A DNA stretch of 64,000 nucleotides, from contig JAVKOQ010000002.1 in assembly GCA_031835245.1 (NCBI GenBank), positions 112,501 through 176,500 on the forward strand, given 5' to 3'. This document shows, in pieces, positions 11,800 to 23,317 of the stretch. This DNA is from Balamuthia mandrillaris. Its lineage: Eukaryota; Discosea; Longamoebia; Balamuthiidae. The notes under the pieces are model-generated. The model saw only the letters and a list, made by a program, of their open reading frames with translations, ran no database searches and was not told where the DNA came from. Position 1 is the first letter of the stretch; every line of letters starts with the position of its first letter. Position numbers and translations under genes: made by a program.

Positions 11800-12494
11800 A
11801 TGCAGAGCAACTCCGCTTCCTCTTCTTCTTCCTCCGCGATGGACATTGAAGAAAAGAACACTTCCCCTTCTTCGACCAACGCTTCCAGCAACGACCCAAC
11901 CACCTACCGGCTGGCCCAATTCGAGTGGGGGGTGGACTACGTGTGGTCCACCTGGTCCCTCATGGAGCTGGCCATCAACATGGGCTTTGGTGGACGCAAC
12001 ACTCGCGACAAAGTGCGCAACATCAAGCTGGAGGTGTTGGAGCTCTTTGACCACCAAAAGGAGGTGCATCGCGATGAGATAGAGGACCTCCTCTACCAAG
12101 CCATCGAAGAGGACCTCCACACGGTGGCGGAGGATGGGAGCGTGGAGATGGTCGCTGACCAAGTTTCACGATGTTGGAAACGGTGGAGCAGCAGTACTGC
12201 AGGAAGCTCAAGCTGGAGCTGGACAAAGTGCGCGAGCAAAGACTGACCGGTTGCTTCCCGGATGAGTGCGCTCCGAATCTAATCCCTGCCGACGAGGGAG
12301 AGTACAGCGAGAGCGAGAGCGAGGACGAGGAAGAGGGGGAAGAGGGAGAAGGGAAAGAGAAACAGCCACAACAAGAGAGAAGAGGAGGAAGCGGCGGTGA
12401 AGAAAAGAAGAAGATAGAAGACGTGGATGAAGATGGATTCACGTTAGTGACCAACAAACGAAACAAAAAGAAAGGCAAGTCCGGCAGTGGATGA
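11800..12494 (+). CDS. TSR2: Pre-rRNA-processing protein Tsr2, needs one frame change
   Basis: Tsr2 is a chaperone that escorts ribosomal protein eS26 (Rps26) into the nucleus during 40S assembly. The first part (from the ATG at 11800) carries the family core: FEWGVDYVWSTWSLMELA, NMGFGG and VAEDGSVEMVADQ. That frame then runs into unrelated sequence. The expected continuation (MLETVEQQYCRKLKL, an acidic Ser/Glu stretch, and a C-terminal DEDGFTLV resembling the family's E-DGWT-V end) is in another frame from 12171. The switch falls near 12166-12170, as if one base is missing. There is no room for an intron. Probable causes are an assembly indel, a recent mutation or, less likely, frameshifting. 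Stop at 12492-12494. Confidence 0.82.
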
Positions 12495-12584
12495 GGATAA
12501 AAGCGCCTGCATAATAACAAAATAAAAGTTTTACTTCTTTTTCTTCTTCATCTCTTCTTCTTTTTTGTTGTTACTTTCGTTTGT

Positions 12585-13742
12585 TTACTGTACTTCGCCA
12601 AGATAGTCCTTCACCTCAGGGGGAGTCAACACCCTAAATACCTTCTTGCCCTCCACCTGTTGAACCACCGCCAATTCGATGTTGTGCTCCGTCATCTCTC
12701 CCTCGAAACCTTCTTTCAGCGTCAAAATGGCTGTGTGAATGGCATCTTCCAGTCCAATATCTTCCTTGTATCTGTTCCGTTGTTTTTTTTTTGGGTTTTT
12801 AAAATAATAACGAGAAAGAAGGAAAGAAAGAAGAAACAAAGAAAGAGGAACGACAGAAGGAGAAAGGAAACGAAGAGCAGAAAGACAAACCTCTTTTCCA
12901 AGAAAGTTCTAGCATTAACCATGTGTTTGCCGATGGCAGAGGCCTTCCATGCCCAGTAAGAGCCGGAAGGATCCACTTGATACATTTGGGGGCCGGCGAT
13001 GTCGTCATAACCAGCTACCAACAAACTCACACCAAATGGCCGCACTCCTCTATAGACACAAAATTATAAGGTTACTCAAAGTAAATAAGGGAGGAAAATG
13101 AGGAGAAGCGACAGCGTGAGAACAGGAGGAAGAGAAGCTGAGAGAGAAGCGTGAAGAGAACAGAAGCAAAAAAGCATGAACAGAGTGAATGGAGAAAGAA
13201 AGAGGTCCAAACCCAGATTGTGTGAACTCCTGCATGACAAAGGCCATTTCTCGCACGATCTGAGAGACTGGAATGGGGCTCTGGTACATGCGGTAGTAGG
13301 CCTGAGCGATCTTTCTGCCCTTGCGCACGAGGACACGCGAGTCAGGCCCCATGCCAGCGTACACGCAGCCCACGTGGTCCGTCAGCATGCTGATCTTTTG
13401 GAAGGAGGTCTCGTCCATAAGAGAGGGAAGCTTCTTCTCGGTCGCCAACACCACTCCATCAGTGGCTGCAGTGAAAAAAGTTTCCCAATGAGAATTTAAA
13501 AGCAACAAAAAAAGGTAGGAAACACAAGAACAACGTTCGAAAAGAAAACAAAAGAGAGAAAAGAATAAGATGAATGACGGACAGCACGAAGAGAGGGAAG
13601 AAAGAAAGCAAAAAAAAAAGGAACCTTTGATGCCAAGAGCAGTGCTGCCAGCAGCCACAGCGTGGAGGGCGTATTCGATTTGGACCAGCTTGCCAGAAGG
13701 GCTGAACGTGGTCAAAGAGAAAGAGTAGCGATCGTCCATCAT
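12585..13742 (-). CDS. PSMA2: Proteasome subunit alpha type-2
   Basis: Structural alpha-ring subunit of the 20S proteasome. Exons 13742-13625, 13465-13213, 13049-12891 and 12771-12585 splice in consistent phase to 238 residues, close to the usual 234. The N-terminus [20 protein letters not shown] is the alpha-subunit signature that helps gate the chamber. Other family blocks follow: [78 protein letters not shown] and [10 protein letters not shown]. The best match is alpha-2 rather than other alpha subunits because of the [14 protein letters not shown] start. Two adjacent Met codons are possible starts. The gene is divergent from CDIPT and shares the region 13743-14233 with it. Confidence 0.95.
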
Positions 13743-13944
13743 TTTTCGGTCGTCTACAAAGCGTATCAGAAGAGCTTTTTTTTTGTGTTCCTCTTTCACC
13801 ACCAAAAAAAAAAAAAAAACTGTGTCTTTGCTTTTGCGCCACGCAAAGCCTTCGTGGTGGGTTTGCTGTCGACACACGTCCTCCCGGCGTGTTCAATTTG
13901 AGCGGTTTTCGTTGTCGACATATGTTGGCCATGATTGCATTTAA

Positions 13945-13959
13945 CGCTAACCCTAACCT
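13945..13959 (+). promoter_or_regulatory. Telomere-like box CGCTAACCCTAACCT
   Basis: Exact 15-base element containing two CTAACC telomere-type units. First of two in the PSMA2/CDIPT intergenic region; followed by TAAATG. Confidence 0.6.
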
Positions 13960-14036
13960 TAAATGATTTGAGAAAAATTACCGCTTCCGCAGCGCCAGCT
14001 TGTGTGCAAAAATAGGGGACGACTTACGGAAGGAGC

Positions 14037-14051
14037 CGCTAACCCTAACCT
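14037..14051 (+). promoter_or_regulatory. Telomere-like box CGCTAACCCTAACCT
   Basis: Second exact copy in the same divergent region, in the same orientation, on the CDIPT side. Confidence 0.6.
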
Positions 14052-14233
14052 AAAATGTTCCTGCAAAATTTGGCGCCTTTCGCACAGCAGCCACGTCGCT
14101 ATGCCACCTTAAACCCCTCCAAACGAGCAACTGATGAGGAGAAATCGTTGTCCATTTTCACCAAATAAAAGAAAAGACCAAACAAACAAGAAAGACAAAC
14201 AAACAAACAACCGGCCTTGCGCGCGCACACAAA

Positions 14234-14300
14234 ATGGTGTCCCCGGTCTATTTCTTTGTGCCTAATCTGATCGGTAAAAAACTCTTTTTTTTTTGCGTCT

Positions 14301-14335
<35 letters not shown>

Positions 14336-15256
14336 CTCTCTCTTTTCTTCCTCTCAAAGAATTGTTTTTTTTATTTTTTTTTAAAAAAGGATATGTGAGA
14401 GTGGCATTGGCTTGCATCGCTTTCTACGTGAGCTTCACCGACTACAAGCTGTTTTTCGTGTGTTATGGCCTCAGCGAAATACTTGACGCCATCGACGGAC
14501 ACGCCGCTAGGGCTTTTGGTCAATGTATGCTTCTCTTGCTTTCTTATTCTTCTTCATTCTTCTTTCTTCTACTTTTTTAATTTACTTTTTTTTCTTTATT
14601 TTTCTATCTGTTTTTTGTACTTTTCTTTTTCTTTTTCTTTTTCTTTTCTTTTTTTTGTTTTTTCTTTGTTTTGTTGTTGTTGTTTTTCTTTGTTTGAAAG
14701 CCTCAAAGTTTGGAGCGGTGTTGGACATGGTAACGGACCGCTGCGCCACGACCTGTCTCTTGATGGTGCTCTCCTTCTTCTACCGCGACCACATCCTCTA
14801 CTTCACCGCCGTTGTGGCTCTTGACATTGCTAGCCACTATGCTCATCTTTACAGGTACCGTTCTTCCTTCTTCTTGCTTCTTGCTTCTTTCTTCTTCTTT
14901 ACATATTTTGTTAACCAAACCAAAATAGTTCATTGGCGAGAAGGTTGGCCAGTCACAAGGCCATCGACCAAACGGCCAACCCGCTGCTGCGCATCTACTA
15001 CACCAACCGCGCGGCCCTGGGGGCTCTCTGCTTTGGCAACGAGGCCTTCTTCCTGTTGCTCTACGTCGCTCACTTTGAGAGCGGCCTCTCCCTCTTCTTC
15101 TTCAACAATCAGGAGATGACTCTTGTGAGGGTGTTGACGATGGTAGTGGCGCCGTTGATGTTGGCCAAGCAGCTGATGAACGTCATTCAGCTGAAGCAGG
15201 CGGCCACTGACCTCGCGAAACTCGACGAAGTGGAGCACTATGGCAAGAAGCAGTAA
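14234..15256 (+). CDS. CDIPT: CDP-diacylglycerol--inositol 3-phosphatidyltransferase (phosphatidylinositol synthase)
   Basis: Makes phosphatidylinositol from CDP-diacylglycerol and myo-inositol in the ER membrane, the substrate pool for PIP kinases such as the one at 6965-8586. Exons 14234-14273, 14390-14524, 14701-14854 and 14929-15256 give 218 residues, the usual size. The CDP-alcohol phosphotransferase signature is complete: D49-G50-x2-A53-R54-x8-G63-x3-D67-x3-D71, built across the exon 2/3 junction. Hydrophobic segments before and after it fit a polytopic membrane enzyme. The N-terminal MVSPVYFFVPNLIGYVR matches the PI synthase start better than other CDP-alcohol transferases. Intron 1 contains a (CT)n repeat (14305-14342). 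Confidence 0.93.
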
Positions 15257-15663
15257 CTCCTCTTCTCATTCTTTTTTTTCTATGTTATCGAATGTTATCG
15301 ATCTTTTGATTATCTGTGAATAGAAAATTTTCTCCCAACCACGACGTCCACTCTTGAAGAACAACAGCTGCTGCTGCACACTTTTCCGATATGATGGCTG
15401 TCGTAAACGGCTAGCTGATGCGTGGATTCGAACTATATACTGTTCGTTCTGATCAGGTAGTGCACTCCTGATTTTTTTGTTTATCTCTCTCTCTTCTTTT
15501 CTCTACCTCCCTCCCGACGTTCTTTTGGTTTTCTTGGCCGCCTCTGTCTGCCTCGTCATGGATTGTTATGCGGTGGTGCAAGTGTCTAACTTGGTTGTTA
15601 CAAACAAATAGAGAAGAGAGTCAACCCATTTTTATTTTATTTTATTTTATTATTATTTTTGCA
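15257..15663. other. Convergent intergenic region, no gene seen
   Basis: Between the 3' ends of CDIPT (+) and GATB (-). A tRNA T-loop-like stretch near 15427 was examined and rejected. Otherwise AT-rich 3' flanks. Confidence 0.5.
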
Positions 15664-18471
15664 TCAAGAGGAGAGTTGTTTGTCCAAAGTTTCAGAGACA
15701 GATTTTGGTGTCAGCTTGCCTTGAGACAGTTTAAGCACCTGCCCCAACAAGAACTGCTTCACCCCCTTTCTTCCCGCTTTGTACTTGGCGACATCCTTTG
15801 GATTCTCCGCAATGACCTGCGCACACAGTTTCTCCACCAATTGTTCGTCTTCCACTAGCATCCATCCTTTCTCTTTCACAATCTCTTCCGCTTCTCTTCT
15901 TACTTGCTTCTCTGTTTGCTCCTCTTCTTGTTCTTCGGCATCAAGACCTTCTTCAAACATAACGGCGAGCACTTGCTTGCCAACTTTGCCAGAGATGGAA
16001 CCTCTCTCCAAGAGTTGAATGATGGACGCGAGTTGCTTGGGCGAAACGGGAGAAGTTGACATTTCTCTCGAGTTCTGCTTCAACAATCCAAACAAGTCCG
16101 AAGTGATCCAATTCGATACCGTTTGTGCTGCCTCTTTCTTCTTCTCTTCGTCAGCTTGGTTCTTCTCTTCTCCTTTCTGCGGTGAAGGTGAAAGCAAGTG
16201 ACGAACAGTTGCTTCCAAAAAGTCTGCTGTCGCTTCGTCCTGAACTAACACGCTCGAATCGTAATGACTCAGCTGATAGTCCCTCATGAAGCGCTTCAAA
16301 CGTTCATCCGGCATTTCGGGCAAGCTTTGTTGAATGTCCCCCACAACCTGAGAGGAGAGGATAAGAGGGGGAAGATCCGGTTCGGGAAAGTAACGATAGT
16401 CCACTTCGTCCTCTTTGGAGCGCATGCGAGAGGTTATGCCGTTGATGCCATCGAAGCTGCGCGTTTCCTGATGGACGCGTTCTCCTTGTTCTAAGAGTTG
16501 GGTCTGTCTTTGTATTTCGTACTCTATTTTTGTTTTTGTTTTCAGATTAAAAATATAAAAAGATAAGACCAAGGGATAAACGAATAATACAAAAGAACTT
16601 GACGATGAGATAAAGAGAAACTGGACGAACCTATAGCTCGAGTAATAGATTTGATGCTATTCACATTTTTGACCTCGCAGCGAGTGCCAAGCTCGGAGGA
16701 ACCCTTGCGGCGAACAGACACGTTGACGTCACAACGAAGAGCAGAAGCATCCATAGACTTCTGATCAATCACTCCTACGTGCTTCAGCAACTGCTGCATT
16801 CGTTGAAGATATTCGGCTGCTTCTTCAGCTGAACTGTTTTTTTTTTTTTGTTTTGTTTTTGTTTTTGTTTTTGTTTTTGTAAACGAGTGAGAAAGGAAGA
16901 AGGAAGAAGGAAGAGGAAGGAAGCAGAAGAAAAACCTGATTTGGGGTTTAGAAATAATCTCAAGAAGAGCCATGCCAGCTCTGTTCAAATCTACAAATGT
17001 TTGGTCTGGATGTTGGTCATGAAATGACTTTCCACTGTCCTGGAATACCATTCAGTTTGTCATTTCAGTCTGAAGAAAGAACAAAAAGCAGGAACGAGAA
17101 GAGGCAAAAAAACACAAAGAGAAAGGAGAAAAAAAACCTGCTCTAATTGTATCCGATCCAGTTCAACTATCCGCTCTTGCGAGGTGCCGGGAAACAGTAC
17201 AATGCGTCCTCCCTTTACAATTGGTGCTATAACATCAAATATAAAATTAGAAGCGAACTAAGTATAAACGTTATGCTATAACATGATTGGAACAAGAGCT
17301 AGAAACGAACCGCCTTGTTGCGTGATTTGATAGCCAGAAGGTAAGTCGCAGTAGAAGTAATGTTTGCGGTCAAAAGTGGAGACAGGGTTGATGCTGCCAT
17401 TGAAAGCCAATCCAGCTCTTATCGCTTGTTCCACACATTTTTGATTGAGCGACTGTTTTATTTGTTCGTGGATGAGAAAAAAATAAAGAGAAGAAGAGAA
17501 GAGAAGAGAACCATGAGGAGAAGAGAAGATAACGACGAAGAAGAGAGAAGCGAGAACGAGAGAAGCAGAGATTTGTTACAGGAAGAGTTCCAGGATAGGC
17601 AGCATCAAAAAAAGAGACGTTCGTGTTTGGTGCAGCATCAAAAGAAGCACTCGCAACTATTTTTGTGTTTTTTTGTTTTTTGATGAACAAACCAAGAAGA
17701 AGAACAAGAAGAAGAACAAGAACAAGAACAAGAAGAAGAACAAGAACAAGGAGAAGAACAAGAAGAAGAACAAGAACAAGAACAAGAAGAAGAACAAGAA
17801 CAAGAACAAGAAGAAGAACAAGAACAAGAAGAACAAGAAGAAGAACAAGAACAAGAACAAGAAGAAGAACAAGAACAAGAACAAGAACAAGAACAAGAAC
17901 AAGAACAAGAACAAGAACAAGAACAAGAACAAGAACAAGAACAAGAACAAGAACAAGAACAAGAACAAGAACAAGAACAAGAACAAGAACAAGAACAAGA
18001 ACAAGAACAAGAACAAGAACAAGAACAAGAACAAGAACAAGAACCTGAAAAGAGTTTAGTGTTAGAGGCCACTTGAGCGTGCACCTCAAGTCCGATGACT
18101 GCTTCCCAGTAAGCGTCGCCTTCTTTAGCTTCAACAGTGGTCGTTGAAACAGGCGCAGAAGAGGAAGACGCAGCACTTTTTGTTGTCGTCGCAAAAAACT
18201 TTCGTTGTCGATGAAAAGAAAGTTTGGTGTTACAATCATCGGAAGAAGAAGAAGCAGAGAGGCGATGAAAAGGAGTGCTGTGGTGGCACAACGGCTTTGT
18301 GCGTGGAGAAAAGAAGTATGCAGTGGGAGAACGCGTGGCGGTGGTGAACGCCGGCGGACCGCGCCGCAGCAGCACCTCGCTTCTTCTCATCTCTCTTTGC
18401 GCTACTCTTTTTTTTCCGGTTATCAGTGCGGGTTCGACTCTTGGTTTTGACAAAACACTTTTTTTGTTCAT
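15664..18471 (-). CDS. GATB: Glutamyl-tRNA(Gln) amidotransferase subunit B, mitochondrial
   Basis: Part of the GatCAB complex that converts Glu-tRNA(Gln) to Gln-tRNA(Gln) in mitochondria. Exons 18471-18045, 17656-17580, 17452-17311, 17226-17138, 17039-16936, 16833-16631 and 16523-15664 join with consistent phase to 633 residues. Visible blocks: [101 protein letters not shown] and [13 protein letters not shown], all standard for GatB, followed by the C-terminal tail (YqeY-like) domain. The start may be the ATG at 18390 instead: residue 28 begins [15 protein letters not shown], a typical mitochondrial targeting peptide. Intron 1 is filled with a hexanucleotide repeat. A telomere-like box lies just upstream. 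Confidence 0.95.
17694..18044. repeat. GAACAA hexanucleotide tandem repeat in GATB intron 1
   Basis: About 350 bases of GAACAA units with GAAGAA variants at the left end. It occupies most of intron 1; the GT donor abuts the last unit. On the sense strand it reads GTTCTT. It yields long meaningless ORFs in all frames. Confidence 0.95.
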
Positions 18472-18507
18472 TTCTCCAGATTTATGTCGACTGCAAGGTA
18501 AACGAAC

Positions 18508-18522
18508 CGCTAACCCTAACCT
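18508..18522 (+). promoter_or_regulatory. Telomere-like box CGCTAACCCTAACCT upstream of GATB
   Basis: Exact copy of the 15-mer, 37 bases upstream of the first GATB ATG (118 bases upstream of the alternative one). In GATB orientation it reads as the reverse complement. Confidence 0.6.
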
Positions 18523-18727
18523 TAATATCGCACAGAAATGTTGCCCTCACTTCCCTGCCCAGAAGCACTTGGAATTCTTATTTTTTTTTTTGTTGTTTGT
18601 TGTCGTGGGTGCGGCACTATCTCTATATGAGATAGAGAGACAAAAAGCTAAATACTGTGGCTTGACTATCGGTTTTTTTCTAACGATAAGCTTTTGTGGA
18701 CAATAGATATTGCGAATATTATCGCGT

Positions 18728-20896
18728 TTATTGATAATTTTGTTGGCGACACTCGTAGAAGCAGTTTCGCTTGGCGTTGATGCAAAGGGTAACGTTGCAA
18801 TGGGAGCAAAAAAAGTGAGAACGGGCGTGGTTCTTCCGTTTTGGGTGCTTGTGGTACCACAGCACACAGTTTTGTTGGTTTCCACACCGGGGTAAATGGG
18901 CGAAGTCTTTGCTGAAACGCTCTTCTGGTAGTTGACGGTCAACATGGATTCGGGTGCGCTTTTTTTTTCGTGGCGGGAAGGAGGTGGTGGCAGTAGCAGT
19001 TGAAGGAGGCAGAGGTGGGGGCTCGCCTGCGAAAATACTGGGGTTATCCACCAAACAACAGATCAACTCTTCAATAGCACGTCGCATCTTCAAAGGCCGT
19101 GTAGGTACCATCAAGTTCCAAATGCGAAACACACTGATGATAGCTTGGTCAAAGACGTAAAAGAACAAACCTTTCCACCACTTCTTTGATTTGCAGTGGG
19201 CCGTCATCCGTGAGCGTAGCATATCTCCGCAGTCATTCCCGCCCATTCCGAGGTTAAAGTCCACAGCGGCTGTGGGGCAAGCACGTTCAATTCGTCCAGC
19301 GTGTCCTTTGACTCTTCGAAGAACAACGCCTGCCGTGGGCTTGTGGTAGGAAGACAAGAATTGAACCAGGGAAGAGTCCTTGCAAGCAAAAGCGTTGACT
19401 CCACGGTTATGCAGCACCATCCACTGTCCAGGCTCTAGATCCTCTCTCACTAAAGCAGTTGGGAAGCCGCGATCGGTACGGCACGTTCCGCAGATGTAAG
19501 TGTTGTAAGTTTTAGCCGCTTGCACCAACTTGAAAGCTGTGTACAGTCGGTCCATGAAAAGAACATGCCCAGAGTAAGTCAGCTGCTGAATGAGCTCGAT
19601 GGTTTGATCAAAGTGGGTGATACCTGGGAAATCGATCATGCAAGCAAGTAACACGCCAGTTGTTGTGGAGATGGCCTCTATCTGCACACCAACGGTTATG
19701 AATTTCTTTGGTAGTTTGATGTGTTGCAAGCCTGTAGGGTGTCCGTTCTTAATGCACTGTTCGTCTCGAGAGAGAAAACGGGATGGGGAAAAGTTGGCCT
19801 TACAACGCTTGTTGAAACATGAGAAGAGTTCTTCTACTTTCCAGTAGGGAGTCGTGTGGGCGCCAGGAGTGTCTTGATCCGGATTGTAGATACAAAAGAA
19901 AGAAGAAATAGCCCTCCATCGGTCTCTGCTCATGATTTGGTTCAACCGTGAACAGTCCACAGAATACTGAGAACCAGAGGACCAGAACTCATCGCGGGAC
20001 ACGCTTTTCCCCAAGCAATTTTTGCCCAGTAATACAGCCAACCACCTCTTCATGTCTTCCACAGTAACTGGAACCCAGTTTGCAAAGTACTTTGGTCATC
20101 CAGCGTACTTATAATAATTTGGCCTTGCTTCGGTTCCAATCAAGATCTCCGCTTTCCGGTTGGTGTAGCTTACCCACGTGGTTATCAAGTCCAAAGTGAT
20201 GTACTGAAGGAACAAATCGAGCAACGAAAACCTTGCGCCAAGGTTCTCGCGACTTTCTGATGGGCCTTCTGTCTCGGGACCATCAAATGGAAAATCAGAA
20301 AGCTCTTTGAAAGGAGGTTCCGTATCCTCTTCCCACCCCCAGTAACAACTTTCAAGGATCCGAAACGCTTTGACCATCTTTTTGCCGCTGTAGGGGAGGC
20401 CACGAGCAACACAAAAAGCTTCCAGTTGTTTTCCCGTGTGCAGCATCAAAAAGTACATACAACGAAGGTGCTCCATCCCTGCAAGGGTTGCGTCATCCAA
20501 CATTTGAACAACGTTTGACCCCAGCCGCTCTCTTAACCAAGCCTCGTTGTCTTCGAACTTGACTTGTTTTTCATCTCCAAGTTTTTCTTTGATTTCTTCT
20601 ACTAAGCGAACAGGATTTCCAAGTACTTCTCTCAAAAAATCAAAATCACTGCTTCTTTCCATCGGTTCGCACACACCCTCCGCTACTTGTCCTGTTGTAG
20701 TCTCTACCGTCCCCTCCAATCTCTCCCATGCCTCCAACGACTTTTGGAAGTCTTTCTTTCTTTGGTGTCCTTGTGCGTATTTCTTGTGCTGAGAATGCCG
20801 AGCTGTTTGCTCTTTCTCTGTTTCTTTGTCATTCTTGGTCAGCAACCACAACCACGCTTCATGGAGAAAGTTCTTTTGTTTCACTCGTAAATGCAT
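18728..20896 (-). mobile_element. piggyBac-type transposase gene interrupted by one in-frame TGA
   Basis: A DDE transposase of the DDE_Tnp_1_7 (piggyBac) family; it normally cuts and pastes at TTAA sites. One frame is open for about 720 codons apart from a single TGA near 20096, between YYKYAG and PKYFANWVPVTVEDMKRW. The N-terminal half ends with the family's LDLFLQYITLDLITTWVSYTN helix region. The C-terminal half has likely acidic catalytic positions in SRDEQC, VLFMDRLYTAF and GMGGNDCGDML, spaced as in piggyBac. It ends in a Cys/His-rich domain (CGNQQNCVLWYHKH ... FFCSHCNVTLC) typical of these transposases. The frame has no ATG at its upstream end that I trust. Either recently inactivated or a TGG-to-TGA error. 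Confidence 0.85.
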
Positions 20897-22960
20897 AGGA
20901 AATCACAGGGGTCACATACTGAGCAAGAAGTGCATTCCTTTCCCAGATCATTTGTCATTTTCCTGGGCACTCATATGCTTTACAGGGTCTGGATGCTCTT
21001 CAATGAAAACTACTCTCATGCTCCAAGAAGTCAATCATGTTCTGCAGGCGCGTATGGAGGACATTGTTCTTGAGGGTAAGACGACAGCCATAGAGCAAAA
21101 CTGTCATTTGAATGGGATTGCCAAAATGTTGGATGCTGTTAAGGAGATCACAGGTGCGGCAGGAGGAATCTTTGAGCATGCTTCTATTACCCCACGACGC
21201 CTTCTACATACAGTAGTTGCAACTACCTGTACATTGCATGTTCTGATACGGCATCTTAAGGCCAGGGTATGATGGCACCTTGCTTCTTTGCTGCTTCAAC
21301 TGATTGATGCACCGCAGAGTATGAAACTGTGTCCTGTCCTAGATAATGCTTCACTACAAAAAATACCTGCGAGTTCACAAGGGGGACAAAACGGTCTCCA
21401 GTTGGAGGGCTCATTTCCGACCCAAGTTAGAGCGGCGAGTGGGTGTTGAGACCACAAAGAGACCGGGATGTGCGTGTTTTGAGCCAAAAGAGGCTGAAAG
21501 GAGATTGATGTGAGGAGCAAATGAGAGTGTATTGAGACCATAATGAGAATAAAAGCAAGCAAGAAACGAGAGCGTTTTGAGCAGCAGCATCCTCAGGTCA
21601 GTGGTGTTCTCTTCGCGGTGCCACTTGGTTGGTTGTCCGAAGTAGGGCGCCAACCGCTAAGTCACTTAACTGCTGCTATCTTCCTCTTCCTCCTCTTCGT
21701 CTTCTTGTTGGTCCTCGTTCATTGTTTTCTTCTTCTGGCTGTTCCTAATTTTCGTCTTGTTCTTCATCTTCTTGTTCTTCTTCTTGTTCTTCTTCTGCTT
21801 CTCCTTCTTCTTGATCTTCCTCATCTTCGTCTTCATCTCCATCGCCTTCTTCTTCTTGGTCTTCTTCTTTATATTCATCATTGTCCTCTTCCTCTTCGTC
21901 TTCCTCCTCTTCGTCGTCATTGTTGTCATTGTCATATGCATCCAGGGGTGGCCTGAGTTCGTCATCTTCGTCGTCCTCCTCCTGTTGTTCAAAAGCTCCA
22001 ATGATGTCCTTTTCCTCTTCCTCTTCCTCTTTCTCTTCTCTATCATCGTTGCCATCTTCTGGACATATAACTCAAGCATCCTCTGTAAATACGCCGGGCT
22101 TTTCATCACTAGCTGTCTCATCACCTGCACTTAAATCAACATCTTTTCTTTTACAATACTGATCCTTTTTTTTTTTCATTCTATTTTTTCTTCTTCCACA
22201 GATGCTTTGCTGGACTTGCCAGTTAAGCTAAAGTGATAACATGAAAATATGGAGCAGATGAACAAACTAATAAATATAAAGATAACAATAAGTTAGAAAA
22301 AAGTCTTTCAAAAAAAGGAGAAAACCTTCCGTGTAGATGTCAAGCTGACTTGTTAGGCCTTTGGAAGCTTGAGAAAATGTGCGAACATGCATCATGGCAA
22401 AGTCTCCTCGATCCTTGGTATGGAGGGTGTATAACTCCAGAAGTTGAGCGAGTACCTTCTCCTTACTGCACCAAAAAAAGAAGTAAGGACGCTTGGAGAC
22501 GCTCAGAGGGAGAGCAAACACCAAAAGCGATACGTATCTTGGTCGTCAAAAAGACCCAACATAATGCACAAATTGGAAACCGATCAAAAAAAGCTAAATC
22601 TGAACCATGAGAGCTCTGGATGAAAGGGAGAAAGCAACGGACGAGTGAAAAAGTTAAAAAATGAACGATCATAAAAAGAAAACAAAATACTGCACTTGAA
22701 AGACACGATACACGGTCCGTCATGCCAATATTCTTGAGTCGCTTCCTGGTATTCCCGATGTTTTTTTTGTCTTTGATCCTCTGGACCTCGACGGATCTGG
22801 CGGGAGCTGTTGATGAAGTTGTTTCTGTAAAGATCTGGGTGGGCAATAGTCATCATAAGGCGTTGATGACACACGCGCAACCGCACCAAGTAAGCAAACA
22901 AAGAAAGGCGCTAGATAGACCGGAAAAAAAAGATTTAAAAGGGGGAGCTCACCGCGTTTT
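20897..22960 (-). mobile_element. 5' portion of the piggyBac-type element, degenerate
   Basis: Continues the element upstream of the transposase ORF. Part (about 21190-22170) is repeated in inverted orientation at about 41.4-42.6 kb, including the stretch near 21200-21340 around TTGCAACTAC and GCACCGCAGAGTATG. It encodes, in broken frames, a very acidic Glu/Asp tract (21700-21960) like the acidic N-termini of piggyBac transposases. Other broken pieces are TLSFLACFYSHYG and LAQLLELYTLHTKDRG. No intact gene can be traced; the element's outer boundary is a guess. Confidence 0.5.
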
Positions 22961-23317
22961 CTTCGCGAATGGATTTCTTTACGTTGGTTAGATGCTTCGT
23001 TGTTTTCACGGTTATTCTAATGCTACGTTCTCTTGGGCTATCTGTATATCCCGTCAGTAAATGCCTTCAATCAATGTTTTTTATCTCTAAATTCAAAGTT
23101 CTTCTTGGAAAATTTTTAGAAGTAAAAATTTTTGGGCGGCTATTTTTCTTTTTGTCAACACCGAAAGTCGTTAGCGGAGAGCCAACTTTTGGACCCATCG
23201 CGCTCCGCCCCCTTTTTTTTTTTTTTAATTTTTGTTATTCTTTTCTCTCAAACTGAGAGAAGGTTTCAAAAAATAAACAAATATTTGTTGGTATTTTAAA
23301 AACACAAGAGGGGTTTT

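Larger units (their letters stand above)
13743..14233. promoter_or_regulatory. Shared upstream region of PSMA2 (-) and CDIPT (+)
   Basis: A 491-base divergent intergenic region, the likely bidirectional promoter of two housekeeping genes. It carries two copies of the telomere-like 15-mer, about 203 bases upstream of the PSMA2 ATG and about 183 bases upstream of the CDIPT ATG. Confidence 0.6.

Noticed and set aside
14234..15256. CDIPT as another CDP-alcohol enzyme (choline or ethanolamine phosphotransferase)
   Set aside because: The length of 218 residues and the MVSPVYFFVPNLIGY start fit PI synthase; the other enzymes are much longer.
15400..15475. Possible minus-strand tRNA (a GTTCGAATC-like T-loop)
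   Set aside because: The flanking bases do not form a T-stem or acceptor stem and no A-box is placed correctly.
17638..18471. Long ORFs in five frames across the GAACAA array
   Set aside because: They are products of a stop-free hexanucleotide repeat inside an intron of GATB.
18960..20060. piggyBac ORF considered as a domesticated host gene
   Set aside because: The TGA, adjacent degenerate element sequence and a second relic copy point to a transposon.
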